A stretch of DNA of 64,000 nt from Capitella teleta (lineage: Eukaryota > Annelida > Polychaeta > Capitellidae): assembly GCA_000328365.1 (NCBI GenBank), contig KB311801.1:33003-97002 (forward strand), given 5' to 3'. The translations under genes were made by a program, and so were the position numbers. The number at the start of each line of letters is the position of its first letter. The first letter of the stretch is position 1. Shown in pieces: positions 22,374 to 34,700 of this stretch. Under the pieces are notes generated by a model. That model searched no databases. It had not been told where the DNA came from and saw only the letters and a program-made list of their open reading frames with translations.

Positions 22374-25300
22374 TTCTTCTAGTGCATTTCACGAAAGTAC
22401 ATGATTGATTCGCAAAGTTATAAACACTATACTCTCGGTCCTCGAGCCAATTGCGAAGAATCTATTTGAACTGTTTTACTTGATATTCTCATAATGTATC
22501 TCGTCCTCAGCTTCGTGAATAGCGAATCAGGTGTCGCACAGAACTCTTTGTGACAGAAATGTAACCATCAATGCACTGATTCCCATAGGTACCTTCTGCC
22601 ACTTTGATGGAATATTGTAGCGTGTGCTATTTAGTCTTATGGATCGATCATACATCCTTTCAACCCAGGGTTTTCTGTGTGTTTTCTGAATGCTTCACTG
22701 ACTGATTGTGAACGAAATATTTATTGTATATAAATCTACCCACAACATTTCTCTCAAGATCCAACACTATAAGTGTTAAAAGTGCCGTTAAACACCATCT
22801 ATTCATTCATTCTCACGATCCAACGGCTATGACGTGAAGACCTATCCTTCAATTAAGCCAATGCTCTTCATACTCAACGCTGAATTAGACATGAACCTAA
22901 TGGTTCATCGGAGCAGGTACAAGATAATGTTATGCGGATAATTAACACAATAACCCCTAATGGTTGCTGAGAGGAAGAATTATTCATGTTTAGCATAATT
23001 ATATTGTGCTGATGATAAGGCCATTATACCATCATACTTCAAGCAAAGACCTTATACATACAGATCTGTACTTAAGGTATATCACTTATTTAATATCATG
23101 GATTCGTGATGAGAAATTCATCATGCATGCTTAGTGGATTAAATTGGCCCTGAAATACCTCCTTTCAAGGAAGTTGCTTCCAGGAAGTGTTCAACCTGCC
23201 GAAACACGCCCTCTTACCACCGCTGTCGCTTCCTTGCTATGACGTTGCTATCGTGACGCGTGGAGACAAACTATAGCAAAACACAGTACGTCATAAAACA
23301 CACGTTTAAATCTCGAGGCTGTCCTTGTTGGATGGTTTCCTTTGAAACGAGCAACTTGCATCTGGAATAATTGAGTTCTGGGAACTGTGATGAGAAAGTG
23401 GTCTATTTATGGCTTGAAGTGTTCCTGGGAACGCCTGTTGCTTTTCCAATATATTGACATATTTCTATGTCAACATAGGTATTGTGAATTAGACTTGACT
23501 TGTGAATTAGACATGATTTGGTTACCAGTTTGATTCAGTTGTAGAGAAGGTTGGGAGTTCTATTACTCTGGGTCACAGCTACAACCATGTGTAATCTCTT
23601 AGGAAGAAACTTTAAATTTCTCTGAACAGCAAAAATAAACGCAACTGTCCGATGCAGTAAAATTCTCGAGCGTACAACATCATTTATTCATTATACAAAT
23701 ACATTACGTCTAGTTATTTCAGAGCATATATTTGTTTTTCCATCATCTCTATTATATTTTCTAAGAAGTAAGCTATACGATGAGACGTAACGAACGCGAG
23801 AGTGGAATGCAGCAAAGGAAAAAAAAACGGCAGAATCAACTATCGATTCAGTCCGTCAATCCATTGCACTGCATGGTTATGTGACTGAATAATGTGAATA
23901 TGTCTTGTATATCTTACTCGCATACTTCAAACCACTCCATTCGGGAAATGGCTTCTCAATCTTCCCTTAATTTGAATACGTGTCAAGCCCCTCCAGATGT
24001 TTGTGTTTCTCGATATAATTACACCAGTGACAAGTCTCTCTTGTCGAGTGTTCGCCAGGATCTCTGTTCGGTTAAAGAATAACGTAGACGTTGTCGGAGA
24101 AGACGATAATGCTGCGTGTTAGCGTTTGTTGCGAAGCCATTTGAGGCGTCATATCGGAAGAAGTGTTCATGATTGGACCATGAAAACGGTGAAATGGAAA
24201 TGAGCGTAATGAATTTGTCAGCAAACCTTGCCAGAACAAGCAATCTGCACAACTCAGGATGCTATCAAAGGAATCTGCAGTGGAGATGAAGGATTGCCAG
24301 ATCCATGCCTATCAGTAGCCATAATTATACCCCTCCTCATTCTGCCTCGAGCAGCATTAGCGAACGTAATTTGTAAACGGATTAAGGCCAAAATGGTGCG
24401 AAATCCGATGAGTGTTCATTCCAGCGGACGGCATACCAATTGCCTCTCGTTGCTGTGTCTTTGCCGGGCGTGGCATCTTTATTATCACGGTGGAGAATGG
24501 TCGAGACATGGCTAGTGACAAATAGTTCCATAGGAAGTAAACGAGGCTGAAATCCATGGCTGTATAATGGATAAATGATTCCTTTGACGATGCAGCCCAA
24601 TGACGAGCGCTCTGATGTAGAGAGACTTGGCGTAAAATCGTAAATGAAAACAAAGGATGCCATTATCATCAACCATCTAATTATATATTAACAACAGCAT
24701 ACCTTAATGAAGACACCTGCATTATTCAGGCCCCCCCCCCACGCATTATTATGATGCCAGCGCGTGCTCGTCTGGGTTTCTTTGTCATCTCCCTACCCCA
24801 TTCGACCCATATCTAAAAGGTAATCCTTTGTGCTCAACTCGAGGCCTACTGTGAGGTGATGTTCAATTGTTAAACTTTAAAGAAATGGCATCCCAGAGTT
24901 TCTGTCATTTTTTTTTTCGTGAAAAAGAATTCTCACATTTTGATGAACAACAGAAATCTGAGCACCAGATTGATTGCACCTTTATATTGGTACCTGTCAA
25001 ATCATCAATTTACGTGACGATAAGACTACAAATCTTAGGTTACACTTTTTAATTAAGATGGACACTCTACATGCAGGAATCTAATTAATATTATACTACG
25101 TGTACTGACATCGTCCATTGAGAGAGATTGGTAGTTTTAAGTGGGTCAGAGGCATGTTTGGGTAATTAAATCCATGTCTTCATGAATATGACATGGACTC
25201 TGCATTCCTCTGCCTGCCCACTAATATCCTTCAGTTATGTAACACATGTTGCCACCTATTGAGCTGCATTGGGAGCACTGTTGAGCTTTGGATTCACGAC

Positions 25301-26631
25301 AGAATTCTCGCTGCACCTGGTGTCAGCGTTTGCTCACATATATATATATATATGTAAATAATCGATACGTAATCATCCCACACAAAGCTTTATGCTGAAA
25401 ACAAGGAAACTTAGTCACGCAATAGTTCTGCTCTGCAGCTTTCGCTTCCTCCTCTTCAGCTAATCGATAACCAATCGCATTGCTGACAATGCAATGAAAA
25501 CAATAAAGTGGAGTCATTGTTGCTGGCAACAGATGTTTGTATGCTATTGTTTGGTGTGAAACTCCTTTGAAATTGAACAAATATAACAGCATGTACTGGT
25601 TAGCCCTTACTGACCCTTACACACCCTCTTAGCTGGTCATCCAGAACAGTTGAACAACCCTCGTTGAGTACCTTAGATTGACCATGCCGAGTGGTTGGTT
25701 GCGAGACACGCCTCATTGAGCAGCCATATTGCAGTTGCTGCGGCATCTGGTGAAAGCTGATAGATCGATCGAACCTATTCGATTCGATTCATGACCACAG
25801 TTTACTCCGAAAGCATGTCATCTTACGTTCTTCTGCTAGACATGCGTGTCTCTTGATTTCGAGGATTAAAATACTTGGATATTTTAAGTCTTTGATCACA
25901 CATTGCAACTAAGCAAAATAAAGGTAAGACCGAAGCGTTTCTCAGAATTCTATTATATTCTTAGCCGGATGTATTTGCTCAGCATTCAAACCGTCGTATA
26001 ATTTATTTTCCAAGGTTCGCCTTGAACCCTCGAGGTAGAATTATTTTGGGCAGCTGAGCAAACGCATAAAATAGTCCCTGGTTTCTTATTCTATAAGGAC
26101 TGTTGATTGAAGCATCTAGCACGGATGTGGCATATACTATTATTATGCGTTAATAATGATAGTTTCACTGTTGCATACTATTCAACCGCAATCTATGCAA
26201 GCAATTGCCAACAGTTATGGATCTCGGGGAATAATCCATGTATATACTTCTTAATCAACATATTTGTGACTGAACGTAAATTTATTGGCGTATTGAAAAC
26301 ATTAATGAAACTATTATTAATAGTAAGGGTTCAGTCACCAATCCGTCCAATATGAATATATAATATAGCCGAAATGAAAGTGTATAATTATTATATATGT
26401 ATATTAGACTATATAATTGAGATGATTATGGAAATACAAACATCGTGGGATATTGTTAAAATAGTAAAAAGGATAACATTACAATTATTATCAGTGAATA
26501 GCAGCATCAGTCACCGGAATTGTTTAGAGGCACCAAGTTTGAAAGCGTCGACGAGCTGCAGTGAGTAACTTGAGTGTCACTTTGAGGTAAGATAGACTTA
26601 AAAGAGATAACTTTTAGCAAATTAATGTCTA
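22374..26631. other. Gene-poor stretch after the GPCR
   Basis: Includes a possible SINE tail near 22775-22816 (GTGCCGTTAAACACCATC followed by ATTC repeats) and a C run at about 24731-24740. No exon chain or RNA was identified. Confidence 0.45.
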
Positions 26632-26666
26632 AAATATTCAAGTACAATCTCTGTACTTGAATATTT
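26632..26666. other. Perfect 15-bp hairpin, 5-base loop
   Basis: AAATATTCAAGTACA, loop ATCTC, then TGTACTTGAATATTT. All 15 pairs match. No T-run terminator follows and no gene lies near it. Confidence 0.85.
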
Positions 26667-29600
26667 ACTGTAACCAATGTTACGTTTGTGGAAACCGTTT
26701 AAGTTTTTATGTGGAATGATTCCTAACACCATACTAGCATGTTCCAAATATTGGAATTAGGGTTCCATATTTGTATTCGTCCTAATTGTACGCAATCAAA
26801 TTTCCCGAGGGAAGATCAAAGCGCGAAGGTAATGCACAGTCAACACTCTTCATAGGGATACTAAATGGTTGTGTGCGCAACTGCGCATGCGTGGTGAGAA
26901 TGTAATATTTATTACATTAAATAACGCTAACTCCTACCTGAATCGATTATTCTAAGAACTCTAATTGCTGGTCTCAATGGTTGCAAATAGAAAATGAAAT
27001 AAATAAAAAGGAACACAGGTAGATCATAGATATAGAGATTACCTTGCATATACATACAGATTCGATTTCGCTCGTGGAAAGTGGTCCCTATCCGTCTCCC
27101 GTTGCCATGGCAACCCTGCCATCCGCTCACTCAATTATCGCCGATTCCGGTTTCGGTGAACCAAAAACGCTCAAATAACTTTGCACAAAATAATTAATAC
27201 ACTGTATATAAAAAGGGGACTTGGCTTTATCTCGCGTGTGTTTTACTCCCATGAATTATAGTATAATTTTATGTGAGATAAACGTGTACATTATATTTCG
27301 TGAGGAACTGCGAGCCGCTCACTTATGCGACACATTATGACCATTTTTTTTCCACAATGAAGAGATAGGCCGATGTCTGCCATGTTGTTAATATTACAAG
27401 CTAATCTCAATATCTACGATTTTGGCATAAATTTTATTTTGATTTTGACAGGCTTGTGTTGGGTAAACATGGCATCATTTATGATAAATTCCTTTAACAT
27501 TCACTAAGCTTCTAACCTTATGATGTTTTTGATTCAAAAACATTGATATATATTTGATAAATAATATGTCGATGATGAATAACAGACAATCGATAATTTT
27601 TCCTGGAATAGTGCGTATTGATTTATACAAATTTGATCAATGAAACGCCACCTTTCAACTCAGACACCTGCCAAACCGTATGCTTGGCATATTTATCTCT
27701 TTATATTCCTACAATGTAAAATCAGTCACCCGGTTGTGAATGAGCAATATCATATTATATATAACACCGTACATATATACTAGTACATTCGTAACATACC
27801 GTGTTCACCCATAGCGAAAGACGAGCAGCGTGGAAGTGTGGTTGACAGTGTCCGAGAAACGCAATTGTTTCGCAATGACATAACGACATGACTTGCTTCA
27901 ATGGAGTGGATACTCACACAATGAGTTGCAGAACAAACACGCATAGGCTAATACACAAATACACCCCCATCCCCCTCAATCCCCTCCAAATATTTTGTCT
28001 CAACATTTTGCAGTGGCATTTACGTTTATCCCTGGGATATTTGACCATCTTTTTCCGTACCAGAATTTAATAGTCTGCATGTTTGTGTAACAATAGATAC
28101 AAGTGTGCACTACATGTAAATATATTAATTATATTAAAAAATGTAGCATGAAATACGCAATATATGTCTATCTATACACTATGTAGTAATCGATTGCATA
28201 TTTTAAATATATCGCACTTGTGTTTGACAATGCAGAAGCCGTGGGGTGTTGAAACACCCAGCAAACTTCATAATTGGTTGCGACAAAACAACACGAAGAT
28301 ATAATCACAATAATATCGATCTTCACCGTGAACCTGGTGTGGTGCATGCATAATTACACGATCATGGATAACCAATTGAGTCAAGCAACACTCGAATACA
28401 GTGTAGATCATTAGGGTACAGTAGAACCCTACATTACAAACTTGAATGTTGTCAACTAGCACTCGAATAACAACCCATTGCATGAATAGCGAGCACAGTC
28501 AAGATAATTGAGTTCGGCGTTTTCTTGAGCCCAGACTGGTCTGAATACCCACATTTATAAATTATAAGTCGAGTCATATATACATTGCGCTTAATCTGTG
28601 TACGTGTTTTTATATTGATCTGTCGGTGCATATGGTCAAAATAATGTTGAGATGTATTCATTATCTTTGTTGAGCATGATTTATTAGGAGGACTTTATTT
28701 AAATCAGCGAATCAGCGAATCAGGCCAATAGGACGTCAGCGCAGCTTTAAAAGGTGGGCTTATTATCCGTACGAAGACCCTCCCTCGTCTTTCATATAGG
28801 CCCTAATTGAGAATCTTTTACCTTCAGGGCAGAGCAAGTAAAACTCGGAAATTCTACAATTTTCGGCGTCAATAACCATTCTTTGAAAAGTCTTTTTGAA
28901 ACAACATTGAGCGCATGGACACATTTCCATTTCGGCCTTACTTCTGCATGCATTGTTTCTAACATTTGCTAATGATATTCAGTTCGTTGCCCTGGCTGAG
29001 GTCGGCGTGAGGGTGTGTGCCCTTGTACGCAACACCCTGAATACAAAACAGAGGGTTTAGCTGAATATCTGACAACTTGATCGAAGTCTAATCAATTGGC
29101 ATCGATATTCAACTCACCTCAGGTGAACTAAAACACACAGGCTGAACAACATGTCAAGGTCAAAACAATAAATTCAGTTGTTGGATTCTGTTAAATTATT
29201 GACAAACAAATGGTGAATTTTTAATCACATCTGGGACATGGTGGAAATCGTGGAGAATGTTCTTCGTGTTTTTGGGGGGGTTTTGAATAAGCCATCCATT
29301 CTATTCTCACCCAGTGACCTAGTCAGATTTGACAAACAGAAGGAGTCTATTCTTTGAAGAGTTCATTTGAGGGTATACTCTGAAATTGGATAAAAACCGT
29401 AAAAAAGAAAACAACTCAGTCAAAGTAGCATCTATTATCATTGACCTTGCTTCGCTTCACCTCGAATCTCCCCGCTCATTTGATGACCTAAAAGCACGTG
29501 TGCCCTAAATAGACATGCTTCATGTCTGTTTATAAATAACTTTTTAAAACATAAAATCACAACGGTGCGGAACAGGTGGATATCCGGTAATTAACGAAGC

Positions 29601-31270
29601 TTGACTTTGACACGACATCTTGTGACTCATCGCACGACTGTTATTATGGTTTCCTTGGTGTAATCTTGGTTTAATCGACTTCCTCATTCGACATAATTAT
29701 TAATAATAAAGAATAGAAATAATTATGTTTGCCTGGAGAGTGATCTTCTATTAGATGTGGGTGTTCACAATTTTTATCACAAATAGTATGACGTCATGGC
29801 TTTCTCCGTTGTTATTTAGAACCCCAAAAAATCTCTTAACTATTGTCAACCGCGTTTGAGGCCTGAAGACAGACAAAAATTATAGTACCAGGCGTAAATT
29901 GAAAACCAACACGTCATGAATCACTGCGTATATTTCTCTATAAAAATCCTGCATTGTTGTAATTTGTGTAATGTCAAGTGAAAGGTCAATCTTGATGGTT
30001 ATTAATTGTATATTTTCAACACGTTCAGCCCACCCCAGAGGGGGTCTATATAAAAAGTGTGTTTTTGTTGCGTTGGTCAGTTGCATAATTAATTTAGGAT
30101 CATTAGTTGAGCAATGATATACTGGTATCAAGATTACGTAACCAAGTAGCAGGTGGGGCACGATGAGTTGGGGCAGGGGGCATGGTTTAATCACCTACAT
30201 TTATCGGGGTTTCAGTCGATGCTCATCGATTGCCATCCCAGATGCGACATTCACGAATTAATCTCATCTTTATATTATTTACAACCCCCTGACCTTTCAC
30301 AGACATATACAAAGATATACTCAGCAACCACCTTCGATAAATTAAAATTCTCTGGTGGTCATTCAATTATCTTATGTTGCCTGGTTTTTATTCGTCAATC
30401 GTAACTCGTAAGTAACTCTCACCACTGTGTAGATTAATCGTTTATCCCTTCTAATTAAGATATACGTTAATTACTAACTACACATCGGTTATGTAATGGT
30501 GAAATTAATATAATATAAATATGCGAAAATTGCAATGTGTTACAGGTGTTAAGCAGTTAATTAGGCCGCACATTTATATTATCCAATTGCAGAACATTGA
30601 AGCATTCAGACGATCGAAACGAGAGAGAGAAAAAATAAATAAGGAAAAATGAATATTCCCGATGAAAATAAAAGCCACATAGGAAGTTTACAATTAGCTT
30701 TTTAACTCCCGCCCACTTTACCAGTGAATACTTTAATTTAGATAGAATAACAATGTTGTGTGTGTGTGCAGTGTTGCTTTGTGTGGGGTGTGGGAGGGAG
30801 TGCTCATTGAATGCAGTATGGAGGCTTCCGACTGTGTACTCATCGGCGCTCACATTATTTTTATGCTATTTTTCCTTGGATCAATACAGAACCCGACAAA
30901 AACCGGACCAGCCAGGTTGCATGCTCGGAATTTTTAGACAATGCCAAATATTTGGAAATCGCAGGCCCCCGTTCATTTTTTCCGCCTCTGAATAGAATGT
31001 GCCACCCTCCTTAATCGTTTATTTATACTTTTGCCACAGCCACAGCAGCCAGCTTATTATCAGATCTTTTGGTAATAATTATTTGTGTTCTCTCCTTCTT
31101 TTTAGCTTTTTTTTTTGTCAACAATTCCGCCATTTCGAATCATGAGGTCCAACTACAGGATTTTAGCAATTAGTAATTTCCTTATTTTTCTTCTTTGACG
31201 TGGTTTTTCGTGTTAAATTGACGCATTCTGCTTTGTTTAGCCCCTAGTCATTGAATCGTGACTCTTGGCA
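26667..31270. other. Gene-poor stretch with two orphan TATA-like boxes
   Basis: TATATAAAAAGG at 27205-27216 and TATATAAAAAG at 30047-30057 (with TCAGTT about 30 bases after the latter, an Inr-like match) are good TATA boxes, but I cannot attach either to an exon. No other feature recognised. Confidence 0.4.
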
Positions 31271-31276
31271 ATATGA

Positions 31277-31285
31277 TATAAAAGG
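31277..31285 (+). promoter_or_regulatory. TATA box of the multi-MAM gene
   Basis: TATAAAAGG, a near-consensus box. Transcription would start near 31305-31312. A noncoding first exon could run to about 31387, where GTATGA is a possible donor, and be joined to the acceptor CTTTCGTTCCAG ending at 31590, which leads into the signal-peptide exon. Confidence 0.5.
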
Positions 31286-31590
31286 TGAATTACACCACTG
31301 ACAGCCTTAACACGCTGCAGCAAGACCCAACATCTAAATCCATCAGTTCAAACTGCCAGACAACAAGGTTCACTTAGTCACCGTGTGGGTATGAAATAAT
31401 CTTCAGTATACAAGTTAGAGCTTTCACACCTTGCCAAAGTGTCCCATGTCCCCTATTGTCTTCACCGTGAGAGTGAAAACATAAAGTGATTAATTAAAAG
31501 TGTCATCGCCTTTGGACATTGGCTCGAGTCGAAGTCTCTTGGCTTGCTCACTCTGTACCTAGAAATACTTAATAGTGCTTTCGTTCCAGG

Positions 31591-31709
31591 TCGCTGCGCT
31601 TGAGTGCACACGAGTTGGTTTAAGATTCCCTGGCACCGCAGCACACGCCTACCTACCTTGCTCGCCGATCGGACCGACTGACGCAGCGGAACAACGTCTG
31701 CGCTTCAAG
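31591..31709 (+). other. 5' untranslated part of the signal-peptide exon, multi-MAM gene
   Basis: Starts after the acceptor CTTTCGTTCCAG and runs to the ATG at 31710. The only other evidence is higher GC content than the flanking intron. Confidence 0.35.
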
Positions 31710-31770
31710 ATGCATTCTCATCGGATATTAATCGTCCTTCTTTCCTTATCTGCTCTTTCATCTGCGCAAA
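31710..31770 (+). CDS. Signal-peptide exon of the multi-MAM gene
   Basis: ATG to donor GTAAGT encodes MHSHRILIVLLSLSALSSAQ, a typical secretory signal with a basic start, a Leu-rich core and a small-residue cleavage region. It ends in phase 1, as every MAM cassette requires. Confidence 0.8.
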
Positions 31771-34700
31771 GTAAGTTTATTGATTATTCCATTTACTAAA
31801 TTACTGATAATTGGTAGACGACGTTTAAATGTTCTGCTGAGATGCGATTATAATCAAAAATCTTCTTTAAAAAATAGATTACGCATTTGGCGCAATTTTG
31901 AAGCTTTAATTATAATTCACACGCCAGTTCGTCGCAAAATCAGTCTCAATCTCCGTAATTTTCTGCCATACACATATTATTTTTAAAAAGATGCGTTATA
32001 TATAATCGATAAGGATTCATTTTGGAAACCATCTACATATTTTCCCTACAATTTTTTTTCGACAAGGCTTTATTCTTTATATCTTCATAATTATATCCTT
32101 TTTTTCAATAATGTTTCCAAATTTTCCTCATAATGTGCCCCGACCTGAAAGATAATACATAAGACTGTGTTGTCAGCTATGAGAATTAAACCACGAGCCT
32201 TTAGATTCGAAATCCAACGCAGACCTATATTTGTCACCATTCAGCTAGAGGTTGCTCTCTCTGCTGCATGTGAAAGTTTTATAGAAATCCCAGCACCTAT
32301 ACACAACTTCAAAGAACCTTGAGAGAAATAGTAATATGATGCCCATAAGCAGGTCTAAACACGTTCATCCGATCACCCGGACATCTTATACACGGATGAA
32401 CAGTAAGCATATTTTTGTAGCACTTGGTATACTTTTGAGGCTGCGTTATTAAGATAGTGTGACCTTGTGGCTTGTGTGTCGAAGCAATTAACTGATTGCT
32501 CCTGCTCGGTATGCCTTGCAGCGACTATTGACCTCACCTGATGGGACATTTGTATTATTGAAATGCAATGCAAATCGGTTGACAACATTATGTTGCGCAG
32601 ACGGATGTTAATATTGGCCAAGCATCGCATGACGGTAAACAAAAAGGTAAACATGATGTAAAAATACAAAAAAAAAAAAAAACGTTGGTGCATACCGCTG
32701 TGGCGAGATTATTCCACCTGAGCGAGGAATGTTAAGACAAGAGGTATAGTCAATGGTGCCACAAGGGTTGGTTTCAACTCAAGCACCCAGGTCAACATTC
32801 TTGTTACAAGAATACTAAGTGGGACATAGTTGTCGTTTGGCCAACAGCAACCGCTCTTGGGGGAACAACGAGAGGTGGTGGCCGAGTGGTTAGCGTGCTC
32901 GCCTCGAAAGGGCTTGGAGGTTCGATGCCAGCCACCAACCTTGTGTCCTTGGGCACTTAACTCCTGCTTACCTCCTCGGACCACATAAGCCTTAGTTGCT
33001 TCAGGTTAATTAAGCCCACACACAAAAGGAATCCAGAGAAGTGAGAGAAATTTCACCAACATATGAAATCTTACATAGTTTGCTATTCGCTTATAGCCCC
33101 TTATACAATATTGGACACACTGTAGTGCTTGCTCCAAGGCTACAAAAGTCCAGACTTATTTACAGAAAGTTCAAACACGTGTGTTGAACCGGCGCAACCA
33201 GTACCCGCCAAGTTCTGGGCTCCTTCCAAGAAGCATACACAAAACACCCACCCTCTCGTCAAAGTTAGCCGTGGGGTTATTTGCACAAAACTCTCGCGGC
33301 ATTCGTTGATCTAGGCCCCTGGTGAATATTTAATGCACTCAGAATGATTCTCCCTTCACACGCCTTCGACACCCCTCTGTCTTTGCATGTCAACACCCCA
33401 TTAACATAATTCCCAAACTCTGTATGCGTATAAGATATAAAACAAGAGGATTTTATTCCTAAACAAATATTGCAACTTTTACAACGCTTTTTTTTATTTA
33501 CGTATGATTGCTTTTTATGAAGCTATATGAAAGGTATTTATTACGAACGTGATACGCACTAAACCTATTCAATATTTATTCAGAATCCGACATCGTTGAA
33601 TACTTTATAAAAAAAAAAACTCCAAAATACTGAACCTCCATCTTGGTAAAAACAAAGCCATTCAATACATTCATTTACTAAGAGGTACATATAAATTATG
33701 ATTTAATTATCAAAAATGTTCACCATCATCTCTTACAGTGCTCCCCTGGAATTGCAACTTTGATGATGGTTTATGCGGCATCACCCAGGACGAAAGCGAC
33801 AACAGAGATTGGATGCGCCTCGACAATTTCACCCCAACCAGCAACACAGGCCCTTCCACCGCACAAAGTCCCCGCTTCTTCCTTTACTTCGAAACAAGTG
33901 ATCCAGTGCGCGAGGGCGAAGTTACCAGGTAATTATTATGCAACATGATTTTGAATGACCTTGTTGTGTTTACATTTCGTGTGATGACTCAGACTTTGCT
34001 TACTTTACATGTTGGCGTCTGAAACATTTCTGCACCCAGATATTTAGCATATTATTGATACTGAATCGCTTACTGCTTTTACAATGGAGCTGACTCAATC
34101 CAAGGTCGAAGCTAGGCTACCCGGGTGGAAGAATAATCTACAAATCAACATTTGCCCTCTAACGAGTCCTATCTGTATTAGCCAAAGAAAGGCACATTGT
34201 GTCCCGAGGGAACTCGAAATATGTAATTTAAATTAATTAGGAGTGCCATCAGCTATTTAATCTCACGATACATGTACTTGTAGAATTTGGATCATTCCTA
34301 TAACTTCTTTAGCATTCTATACAATAATATGCATACATCTTCACTTATCATAAAATTATTATGTCATTGCAGATTCACTACACCTGACCTCCAGTACTCG
34401 GGGTCAGTTTGTGTTGATTTTTGGTACCACATGTACGGTGCCTCGATGGGTAGCCTCAAGGTCTTCTCCCAAACTGGGCTTGATTCGTCTACAATCTCTG
34501 ATTCTGATTTTTTTGTTTCTGGGGACCAAGGCAACGTTTGGATAAACGCCAAGGTCACAGTTGACTTAAACTCCAACAATGGCCGGGTAAGCATTGTCTG
34601 TTTTAAATTTTAGTTTCAGGAAACTGAAGCCCAATTCTGATGGGTTTATCCCTCATAGCTATACATGCATAACGAAATCATGCAATTGCAGGTGGGGTGG

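Noticed and set aside
24228-24672. Open frames on both strands near 24.3-24.7 kb
   Set aside because: No hydrophobic pattern, domain or splice chain, and the frames overlap each other.
32872-32945. A Ser/Leu tRNA gene
   Set aside because: The acceptor stem does not close and SINE body sequence follows the B box.
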